This document shows positions 35,401-47,400 of a DNA stretch of 64,000 nt, piece by piece. Each line of letters opens with the position of its first letter. Position 1 is the first letter of the stretch. Made by a program: the position numbers and the translations under genes. The notes below the pieces were generated by a model, which had not been told where the DNA came from, made no database searches, and saw only the letters and a program-made list of their open reading frames with translations. Origin of the DNA: Strongylocentrotus droebachiensis (Eukaryota > Echinodermata > Echinoidea > Camarodonta > Strongylocentrotidae); assembly GCA_035222895.1 (NCBI GenBank), contig JAVYIG010005296.1, positions 1 to 64,000 on the forward strand, written 5' to 3'.

Positions 35401-38400
35401 GATATACTAATAAATTTTTGGAGCACGATATTTCTTTGAAATCCAGTTTCTGGCAGAGGGCATGTGGTAATTACTGACTGAAACGACTGAAATTTCGCCT
35501 ACTCTGATGCCTTGGAAATAGCAAATGAAGGAGCCTGTATAGATCTGAGTGAAAAAATGTTCTCTGATGCTTAACGTAAAATTCAAATGAATGAGTGTTT
35601 TTCTGACAGAAACGCAATGTGCACATGCATCTCATACTCACCTGATAGAGGCCAATCCAGAGAGGGTCACCACCAGTGGTGTGTGACATGGTCTCAGCGA
35701 AGGCTTCCTCATACCAGCTCATCACACTACCTAGAGAGACATCATCACCAAGGGATCTACATTCATCCACGGCCTCAGAAAAGATATAGGGGCGATCAAC
35801 CACCTGGTAGCAACCTGTACCAAACTGGGTGAAGCCATCCCGACACTCGTTGGGTTCATCGGGCGGAGGTGAGCCATTGGGATCTATTCAGAAACACAAC
35901 AGCAATTACATGGATTGTTGAAGGGGCATTTTGACCTATATGTTGTCAGTTAAAATTAATTTTTTGCAGAGGGGCAGCATTTTGAAACCTGTTACAGTTC
36001 CCTGTTGATTTTCTTTGTCTGTTTGTTAGTTTAGTGGTATGAGAGATCAAATTTGTGCAGAATTAACATCTTCACAGGGGCACCCAGCATATTTGGTGAG
36101 ATACATTTATGAACTTTAAAAAATGCAGAAAACAATAAGCAAACATGAGTGCAAATTACAATATAGCTTTGATTAACAGATCTCTAATAGAGTTTTCAAG
36201 ATACAGTGAAACCTATATATGAAGAATGATCAAGGAAGCTTCTATAAAAGTGGTCTTTATAGGTAGGGGATCTTTATCTAAAGGTTTCTTTAGTACAGGT
36301 TTCAATGAGAAATTATTTTTCAAGGGAAACAAAAATGCGGTCTTCCTAAGAATTGGTCACTTAAGGAGGGTTTGACTGTACTATTCTAAACTACATAAAA
36401 TTAATTGAACGTAGAAAAGTTGAACATCTCTTACCTAAGACACCCTGACAGATGAAGCCCAAGGCCGCATCACAAGATAAGTCGTTCCATTTGCCAGCAT
36501 GAGTATCAATAGCTGTGATCTGGGTACAATCCTCCTAATAAAATGAATACCACATCAAAATAACATTGAAGAGATAATCAAGGAGACGCAATGACTCAGT
36601 GGTAAGCTAGAGCAGTGCATGGTCTCGTAACCAAGAGGTCAATCAATGCGATCATGCCCTTTGTTAAGGCATTAATCCCCATTACCAAGTCCTCAAGCAT
36701 CAAACATTAGATACAGTATACCCCATCAATTGAGGCTTGTAAAATGTGGTAAACAGCAACATTTTTATAAATATAATGACATAAGCCTAATATGCTTCAC
36801 AGTTCTGTATCTTATATAACATAGAGAAAGCCGCGAGAGTGTGAAGAAAGGTATCTGCGCCCAACAAAGGTTCTATGTGTACTCGTGTATATGTGTGTTA
36901 TAAGACACAAAAGTGTTAAGCACACTCATATATGAACATTCCTTTAATAGTTCATTTACTGGATTGCAAATTACCAGGTGAAAATAGTTGTCCTACAATT
37001 TAAAACAAACTTTATCAAAATGGTCTCCAAAACATATTTTACAATGTGAAAAACTTGCAAGGGACATAGAAAAAAAAATCACGATAAATTTAGTTTGATC
37101 ATAAAATGATTCTAAAGATCAGTAGAAATATTTTGAGACAACTTCACATTCAGGCAACAAAAGCATATTACTTGATGCAGAGAGAAAACATGACCTTGGT
37201 AAAATACCAGTACAGAAAACGGACAACTTACACCGCCTAAATTATTGGGTTCTCCTGGGTTCCAGTAGGTGTAGTCTACAGATGAGCCATCAGTCCAGTA
37301 GAATTGTCCACTTACTATTGAGTCGCTAAGCCCAATCCACATAGCTATTTCTGTCGTAACCAACTTAGATGTCAGGTATGCTGTGTGTTTGAAAGAAGCA
37401 CATGGCTATTAAGTAACATCAATTTGTGTTAATTGGAAGCCCTTTACTGGTACAATACCGTGCCTATGACTTGCTTTCATTACTAATATTAAAGAGTGAT
37501 ACTCATTTCATATACCCCAGTCAAACCAAAGACACCACACAGACAACAGACTGAACAAAAATTACAAGTACATTTAGTCCATTTGGAATTGGTGTAAAGT
37601 TGGTTTGGTGGTGTGACAAGGTATAGTTAGTTTTTAAATTTTGAGAAAGCATTTTATTGCCTTTCCTGAGAAAAAATATTAGGAATTCATTTGAACCATA
37701 TAAACAAATTGTCTGTTCAAAGTACAGATGAGCATTAATTAACTCTGTATTAAAGTTTCCGGCTACAAACAAGCGAAATTCTTTGTGTATGAATGTGAAA
37801 AATCAATTGTACTGATTCTATTTACGATGAATATAACATGACTATACACCCTACGCACCTTGCAGTTCATGGCTGTGCACGGTCACCAGGTTGGTGTTGG
37901 CTATGTTCTTGCAGGTATCTCTTGCTTCAAACCAACTCATACGCTGGGCAGCATCATCCAAACCATATATCTTATAGCACCTGTTGTCGAACCTCAACCA
38001 GCCTGTTTGGCAGTTCCCGATTGGAGAGACCGTTGGTGGGTGCGTGACAGGGGCGATGTTTCCGTACGGCTTACGACAGACAAAGACGGTTTCTTTGGCA
38101 CAGTTGGCATCATTCCATGTTCCCCCTAGCAATGGAATAAACAAGTTCAACAACAAAAAAGGTATATGAAATGACCCGTGTATATCTATCCCTATTCCTC
38201 CCTTGCCGGTATAAGTAACCCCCTTGGCCCTCTGATAACTTAAGGAGTGATTGTGAAAAGGGGTAGCTGTGAAGGGTTAGCTGCCAGTTGTAAGACAATT
38301 GCTTCCACCAAAAATGCTCTGCATAATTTCCTACACTAACCAAATTCCTAACTTCTAACCTGTTGTACAGTGTATATGGTTTCTAATTTCCACTATGCTG

Positions 38401-41400
38401 AAAGATCTTTTAGTTGGTTGCTATTCATGAATTCTCATTTTGGCGATTGATAAAGATTTGGAGGAAGGCATTTTTCTTTCCCTGACCCCGAGCTGTGTTT
38501 TCTGAATTGCTATAGTTCTTTCTCCTTACCTAGTTTCTCTCTCCAGAAGCTTGCCTGCATGTTCATTCATTTTGAAGTCACTTACCTGAATAGTACTCAG
38601 CACACTGCTCCTCCCCATTGTAATCATTTGGTTCACCACTAGTCCAGCTTGTATAGTCTACTGCTGAACTATCACTCCAACTGATTGAGAGAGGAATTAG
38701 AATACAAGAGAGAGAGAGGTTGCCAGTGAGAGAGAAAGACAGATGGAGATAGAGAGAGAGAGAGAGAGAGGGTGCCAGTGAGATATTAGAACCTTCACAT
38801 AACCTATTCATTGATTTCATGAAAACCTAGTCAGATGGGTTCATCAGATATCCTACTGCTACCACCACACGATTGAAAGACAAGAGCACTACCAAGAGAT
38901 TGCTGAACATAGCCACCCAATAATAATTCTAGAGAGATTAATAGACTGACAACACACGATTGCATTACAGCTGAACACTAACTTAACACCATGGCGCTGG
39001 GACTTACGAGAAAACTCCTTCTGTTGTGTATTCCCTCAAGCCTATCCATGGGTTTTGCCGGTTTTCTACTTCTCCAAATCGTACCATCTAGAAAGACAAA
39101 TGGATATGCTTGAACAAAAAACAAATATAGTGTATGATTCCCTGTACATGCATGAAGATTGCACAGCATCTACCATCAGTTGTTATCATACATTCAATAG
39201 TTTGTTATCTGTGGTTGCATAAAGAGGTCTTAAGATCACATGCCGAACATAGTAAGTTTTATATATTGTATTATTCCTGATTTGTTGTTTTTAGTACTGA
39301 AATGAAAATAGAGCACTTGACTAGCAAAAAGAATAAAATTATATTTATATTTCATGAAATGATTATTGTCCTTTATATGGGGGTAGGGGTGCTATATGCC
39401 CGGCCCCCCACTCCGGGGTCGGAATGACCGCATGCGTGTTACCAAAATGTCCGGTAAAGGGGTACTTTTCACGCACCAAAGTCCGGCTCGTACATACACA
39501 AAATTGTCTTTACACACCGGACTTAGGGGGTGTTTTTAAAAGGAGGGAACACGCATATGCGTACCCTAAATAACACTGAGTGGGAGGGGCCGGGGCTATA
39601 TGACAAGAAATCTACAAGAGAGTAGTTTAAAAATAGACTGACATAGTTCTTGAGGAAGTCATTTTCCTCTTGGCTATGTATTGAGGCAAGGTAGCCACCA
39701 CTCTGCATGCAGTACTCGTTAGCATTCATCCAGCTCTTCAGACCGGCGTCTTGGCTTAGACCCTGACTGAAGAAATAGCAGTAGTTGTTCTGTGGGTACA
39801 GGATCCAGTCTTGGTTGGTTAGACAAGGAGGATCTGATGATACAAAAGAACGAACAAAATTAAGATTTCATTCAATCTTTGTAATTTCATGAGGTTGTCA
39901 ACAATGGACTTACATGTTTATAATTGGTCCAGATTTTTGTCATCAATGTACCTAATTGGTCCAAATAATTATCCAATTACACAGATATAAATAATTTGTC
40001 AGACTACCACCCCAGACATCCAGCATGTATAGAATCATAACCCTCATGTGATAGCATTTAACCTTATATAAATGCCTGGAGGTGAACTTTTGAGATCCAT
40101 CAATGGAATTATAGTATCCAAAGATACTGCTGGGCAAAATATTTTAATTTGAATAGAAAAATATGAAGGGTTCATAAAAACTTACATGGTGTAACCGTAC
40201 TAGGAGCTATGGTCGTGTATACTGGATGTGTATCTACAGTAGAGAGAATAGGGGAGAAAGAGAGAAAGAGAGAATGGGAGAGAAGGAGAAAAGAGAATTG
40301 GAGAGATAGGGAGAAGAAGAGATAAATGAAAAAAGAAACAGGAAAGAAGAAGAGATAAATGAGAAAGAGAAACAGAAAGAGAAACGGAGATAAAAAAAAA
40401 AGAAAAACAGAGAGATGGAGAGAAAAAGATTGAGGGGACAGAGAGGGAGAGAGAGGCGAAGAGGATACAGCAGAATGAAAGGTGGGTGGAAAGGAAAGAG
40501 CAGAAAGAAACAGACATAGAGAAGAGGGACATAGAAAGAAAGAGATAGAGAGAAGATGGAGAAAATACAGAATTAAGGGAATTATAAAGATATATTAGCA
40601 GATAGTACACAAGATGATGGGAAACAAATATGCAAAATAAAGACAGATTTTCTGCAAAAATGGAACGATACATTGAAAGAAACCAACGAGCTGACGTTAG
40701 AAATACAGGCATATTAAGTAAATAAAATACTGTAATACTGAGTTAATGCCCTTCTAGCTCTGAAGTAAACTCGGTAAACATATGACACATGCACACAAAG
40801 ATGCAAAACACCTGTTGACATATATTCTATAATGATGGATGTCTCTATTATCTTCCACTCTCTAAATCCCCATGTAGTCACTCGCAGGAAATCTCTTATT
40901 TCATCCAAAATCCTATGTTGAACCAAAAGCATGACACAGTTCATGTTTCCATAGCGAAATTCAATGCGGAAAAATCTTGACATGTCACAACTTAGGTATG
41001 TTTCCAGGAGATACCTACATATTTTTATAACGGTCTATATACTACAAATAAGAGAATATCCCACTATCATGTGTACTGTAGTATTAGAATAAGATTTTTA
41101 AAAAACAATACTGTTACTACTAAACCATCTTAATAGACAATATGCATAGAATGGCTATCCTCATCTGGTAGACAAGTAGGGCTTATACAATTCTCATATA
41201 CTTCCTTTTCAGTAATAATGCAGACAAAGATAAAATCCTAATATCACTTTATAATCTGGCAGTGTGTTAAGATCACATTTGTAGGATGCAATTAAGAAAT
41301 AGTCTAAACATACAAACTGCAGCACATATTTGTTTACTGTCAACTGTGCAACACATGTATAGCTATTCTATGTCATGCTGTATTAAATAAAGTCTCAAAG

Positions 41401-44400
41401 TATTATATTAATTTTCAAAATATATGAGCCAAGGTGAAAATTGTGTTTCAAACTAGTAGCGAACATGAGAATACATAAACTGTGTCAAAATATCTATACT
41501 TTATGGCTTTTTCTAATCTAAATGTGGAAGGGAACGTATTAAAGGCTATGATACTTTTCTATAGTAATCAATTTTCACATAAGATCATTAATCATATATC
41601 ACATGTTTCTTTTCCAACTCCTGCCAGTGGGATAGTTTGTGTATTACATTAACATGCACCAGAAATATGATATCACATCAAAGGAAACTAAGCAATTTCT
41701 TCCCAGATTTTCCCATTTCCCTGGGATTAGTGAACCCCAAGAGGGTGTTGAAATATGACATTATACCCACTTGGAAAAATAATGAGCGGAATGGATATTA
41801 GCTATATTGAACAAACAAACCAGATATGACTAGGTAATTTTTCACAATTTGAAGAAGAAAAAAGATTGATAGTAAGCCGATCTAAAAAATTGTCAGTTTT
41901 GAAAAACTATCAAATTGAATGATCAGTATCATCGGTTTTAAGTACCTCCATTTAGAAGTACTTTTAGTACCAGTTTAAAAAAAATTCTTTTAAGAAGTCT
42001 TTGACAAAAAGAACGCAATCCAAAATCCCCCTACTCCTACCCCTTCTCTCTCTCTCTCTCTCTGTGGCTCAGAGCCCTTTTAGCTTGGAACAGATGACAT
42101 GCACATAGAGAGAGGGATGCATATTGCAAATTAACATTACGTCTTTTTTCAAAAATTCCACATCTTGGCTAGTCTAAGGATACAATACCTTTTAAAGATT
42201 TCCAGGCTAGTTCTTGCCCCAGGAAGAGGGGTTCCTTCTCAAAAAGAAATATTTTCTTCCTAACTGTCTAGGAGAAATGGACTTTGTTTCTACTGCCTGA
42301 ACGACTATAACAGTTTCAGAAATTGTTTTTATAACTCCAGAGAATTTAGAAAGCCCCATTGTGGATTTGACAATGTTGGGCTGTATTTGAGTTTCGACAA
42401 ACTGGCTGTCATTTTCAACTTGTCTACTTGTTGTGAATGTCCCATCCTTGGGCTGTATTTGAGTTCCTATGTCCTGGCTGCCATACTCAGCCTGCATAAT
42501 TGTAGATTTTGCAGCCAATAGAGTAGAAATCACAGATGTTTCAGCAACATTGGGCTGTATTTGAGTTTCAAGAAAATGACTTTCATTGTAGTCTGCTTCT
42601 ACAGATGTCAATGTTGTACCGGAGTCCAAGGGAGTAGCATCTGTTGATGTTGCACCAAAGCGGAGCTTTATCAAAGTTTGCAGAACTCCAACATCACTTT
42701 TCTGAGCTTGATTAGCTGTCGATCTGGTAGCTGATGGAGCAGTAGTCATTAAGGTTACAACATTAGACTGTATTTGTGTTTCTAAGTACTGGCTTTCATG
42801 GTTCTGAACAGTGCCGGTTGTGGATATTGCAAATAATGGCGCAGCTTTCAAAGAAGTTGTCACTTCATTGGGCTGTATTTGTGTTTCAAACAACTGACTC
42901 TCATAGTACTCCTCTTGTGCAATTGTTGAAACCAATGAGGTGGCACGCAATGAGTTTTCTTCAGTCAAAGTTGAAGCAGTTTGGATCCGCGTCTCATGAC
43001 ATTGCACCATTGTAAGAAATAGTAAGAGGGTAATCTGCTTCCATGGCAATTTCAAATCATCCAAGTTATCTCTTGTGGTGCATTTGAAAAAGAGCTTGAA
43101 TTCCATATTTCCTCTGCTTTATCCTTCAAACAGTAATCAAACCAGAATAAATGCTCTAGCAAGTAGAGATGTAGCAGATCTGCAACTGTCAGTTTGGCCT
43201 TATTCCTTAAGGCACAGCATAAGTCAAAGCACACTGTATCATCACACCTAGCTCCAATGACAGAGGTATATCTGAGCTCATATAGTACCAGACATAGATA
43301 ATTAGCTTAACTTAATCAGCATAAATATTTGTTTACAATGCGCTAAACACTTTTAATTGGAGTAGTATCCTGCCTAGACGTAGCTGGTGTATAGATATTC
43401 TTGATAGTACAAGCAGACAATGATTTAACTGTCTCACACTGTAGCAGTACTGTTGGAGCTCATGATATATTTTTGTCTTTGTAGCAAGACAGGAAATATG
43501 ATGCCTTTGACAGAGTCACATCAAGGACAGCACACTCCAAATACCTCTCTTGGGGGATGATGGCCATCTTGACTGAAAATGCTAAAGATGAACAGAATCG
43601 TTGCACACTCACGATGTTAATTGCACACATCCTCATACTTTAAACTTCAAAATGCACAAGATTTGACAAGCTGCCACACAGACCCAAACGGTGCATTTTT
43701 CTGAAATTGATGAGAGAAGTCAACAAATGTCATGAAAAACAATATCCATAACACATGTTGGATGTGTGAATGCAGTTCGCACTGATGTAGGTGTGCTTTT
43801 AATGATAGCTCATGCTAGGTTTGAATCTTTGTCTCCTGATACCTGTAATACACCATAAATCTGAGTTATCCAAATAAACTTTTCACCTCCATTCTTTTCA
43901 TTAAAAATGAACCGGTCACGCCATAAGCTGGATCCAAACCATTCCAGTTGGAAAGAAATATCTTTTATCTTTTTCCCACAACTTTCTAAAGTGCAGCATC
44001 ATTATTAACTCTTGTGCATATAATAATGGAATCTGAGTTGTTCAAAACATACTGGCATTGCCATTTCAGGAATTAAAATGGAACTGTGTCAAGAGCAAAC
44101 ATTGTAGATCTGTCCTTGTAGTCTACCCCAGCTGCTCAAGTCCAAGTTCATTGTGACACACTCAATTAAAGCTCTATTAGTCTAGCTGCAATGTCTTGGC
44201 TGCCCTAAGACTTTGATCATACTATCCCCCCCCCCTTACATACAGGAAGAGGGACAGGGGGCAACCAATTCCAAATTTAGAAAGAGCAACATGTGGGTCC
44301 TGTCTTATGTTTTCCTCAACTGTAACAAGCTTCAAACAGGGGATGTTATGGGTCTACTGTTTTCTGTTTTCCTTAATTAAAACTTGGCAGCCTGCACCCA

Positions 44401-47400
44401 TACAAAGGATATAATAATTTACAATGGATAAACTCTGCATAGTTGAAACGTTATTGCTCCATATTTATTACCCTACCTTTTAGAGTACCGCTTAGTATAC
44501 TCCTCTACTAACTTGAATAAATGTAAGAGCCAACTGTTACTGAACATCAGTTTCACTCTTCATCTTTAATGGCTGAATTATTAACTTTAAAATGTATTAT
44601 GTAAAAAGTGGATGACAACCTGCTATCTTAATTGCTCTAAACATGCTTGATAATTGAAAATTGTGGGCAGATCTTCTTTTTCGAAAGTCAACAAAAGCCT
44701 ATAACTCCCTCACTTTTCGCTTGCTTTCTTTACCATTATTTCCTTCTCAATCTTCCTGGAACCTATCCTACTTCAATAATCAACCCACCTTCTCTAAAAA
44801 ATGTTAGTTTTGCAGACTAGAAGCTATTCAGCAATGGATTGTATGGTTTGAGAAATCACATCAGTTGCCAAACTTAACTTGAGATTGAACAGGAAAAGAC
44901 AAATAAAATCCTGGCTTCTCCATCATACCGCTATTGATTATTTTCAAGTTCATGAAAGCTACACGTATGAAGGGAATACAATACATTTTATCTTCATACA
45001 GTGTATATAAACCTTATAAAACCTCTCTGATCATGATGACTATATATACTACATGTATCACTTAGTTCCCTGAATACAATTAGGAAGGTAGAAATTTTGA
45101 ATTAAAAAAAAAGATTTGAAATCCAATTACACACTCCTGTTAACATTGTCAATAATATCCCTTTCCTTATTCATTCCAACTCTCTTCCTGACTTATAAAG
45201 AGAAAAGGCTGGAAAAAGAGGTTTATGATATTTTTTAAAATCTATCTTCAAGTCTAAGAAGTGATCAGTCGAAACAGTTAGCAGACATATGAAATGTGTT
45301 GCTTGTAATATGATACAGTAACAAATGTATTAGATCTTCATACCCAATATAAATGTCAAAGTTTTAAATTCCTACTGTCTATTCAATACAGAAAGGTTCT
45401 GGATAGAATAACATTAAAAACAAATCTGTATTGCATTTTAAAGTCATCTTATGGGCAATTGTTAAAGAAAGTTCTAATTATGATGGGTAATGTTTGAAAA
45501 AGAATGAGAGAAAATTTGACAGAGAGAATGAGGTCATCCAGGTGAATTAATTTGAGTAACCAGATTAATAACCACATCATGGCCACCCTGCATTCCAGTA
45601 ACCCTGGACGGTTTTAATCATGATGTCTTCTAGCTCTCTCTCTTTGCTTCTCTGTCTCTCCTCTATCTATCTATCTCTCTTGCTAGCTGTCTCTGTATCT
45701 GTTTGTCTGTCTCTCTCTCTGCTTCTCTCCCTCTCTCTCTCTCTCTCACATTCTCCCAGAACCCTTACACTCTGTCTCACACACACAAACACACGCATAC
45801 TCAAACACAAACACTCTCTCCCTCTCTCTCCTTCTTAGTCTGTCTGCCAGGAAGTAACACCTTCTTAGGTTTCACAGATATATAACCAACACTAACTGAT
45901 CACCTAGCAACAAGACAAGCAGTTTGTGACTGTAATCTTACCCTGAAATAGTATCACTCATAAACTAATTCTAATAAGCCTTGTAAAGTACAAGTACATC
46001 AAACAGAGTATATCATCTGTTTAGTGCCGGAAGGGTGATCATCTCCCATCTGGCTCTCAAAGGACAATATGAATGAAGATACAAACTCATTTGTCCTCTT
46101 ATGTCAACACATAATAGAAGCAAACCTTCATCATACTGTAATCTAAAAAGAACAATTCAAACCTGGAAGAAAACTATCCAAACGATTTTGAAATTTAAAG
46201 AATAACTCGACATCTTTTTGTATTGTTGTTTTTTGGTTTTCATATATAGTAGGATGTTATTTCTAGTTATTTCTAATCTTTGCTGTGCCACCTGCAGAAA
46301 GATCTTAGTTTTCCTGTGAAAATAACAGTTAAATAATAGAGAACATCACATCTCATCACAGCAGAAAGCATGCCACAAAAAAAATATGAAAACTCAAGAT
46401 GGTTTTTAGCATACTTCAACATCTCATACTGCAATTTAAATGCATTTGGGCTGTGATTAATGAATACATTTTCATCAATTAAGGATGTGAAACTGAATCT
46501 AAGAAGCAGGCGCGATGGAAGCAGTTTGGAATGGGGGGGGGCAAACATTCCAGGGGGCTCATCTTCCAGGGGCAGTGACGTAACGAGCAAAAACGTTTGG
46601 AAGAGGGGGGGGGGGCAGAAGAAAAATCTGCATCACCACCACTCTTACACGTTACATGCAGGCCCCGCGGAACGTTTTTTAAAGTGGATTATTAACGATC
46701 AGGTAGATCGTAAATTGGCGTGGGGTCCAGGGCCTGAGCCCCAGTAGGGGGTCAAGGGGCTGAGCCTCCAGAAGCTCAGGGGTTTTAGGCATTAAAATCA
46801 TGGTCAGATCAGCATATTTAAATACCTTATTTGTGACACTGCATGGCAGGCCACTAATTTGAGGAGAGTCCAAGGAGCAGAGCCCCCTGAAGCTCGTTTT
46901 TTTATAGTTATTTAATAACGTCCAGATGAGCATACAGGAGACCACCTTAGGACCCTTGGTGGGTTCCAGGGGGTAGAGCCCCCGGAAGCTCAGGGGTTTT
47001 AGGAATTTAATTACGGTCAGATGAGCATCCAGGGCCCCACCTTAGGGCCCTTGGTGGGGTCCAGGGGGCAGAGCCCCCGGAAGCTCGGGTTTTTTAGGTA
47101 TGTAATAACGGTTAGATGAGCATTCAGGGAACCGCCTTAGGGTCCTAAGTTGGGACCGGGGGCGAAGCCCCCATAAGCTCTGGGATTTTAGGAATTTGAT
47201 TACGGTCAGATGAGCATCCAGGGCCCCGCCTTAGGGCCATTGGTGGGTCCAGGGGGCAGAGCCCCCGAAAGCTCGAGGGTTTTAGGTATTTAATTACGGT
47301 CAGATGGGCATACAGGGGACCGCCTTAGGTGGGTCACTTATTTTGTCTCTCTCTCTTTCTTTCTTTTTCTCTGTAACAAACTTTTTCAAAAAGTGAGGGG

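Noticed and set aside
38578-38820. Apparent signal-like stretch before WSDSSAVDYTSW
   Set aside because: It is (GA)n microsatellite read on the - strand and lies upstream of the acceptor at 38680.
40200-40712. 170-codon serine/leucine-rich - frame
   Set aside because: Translation of a degenerate GAGAA purine tract; only its right-hand 48 bp (40186-40233) are used as a lectin exon, in a different frame.
42776-43234. Other frames overlapping the ETQIQPN frame
   Set aside because: Shorter, without repeats in protein sense; shadows of 42207-43106.
45620-45885. Serine-leucine frames on the + strand
   Set aside because: (TC)n and (CA)n microsatellite.
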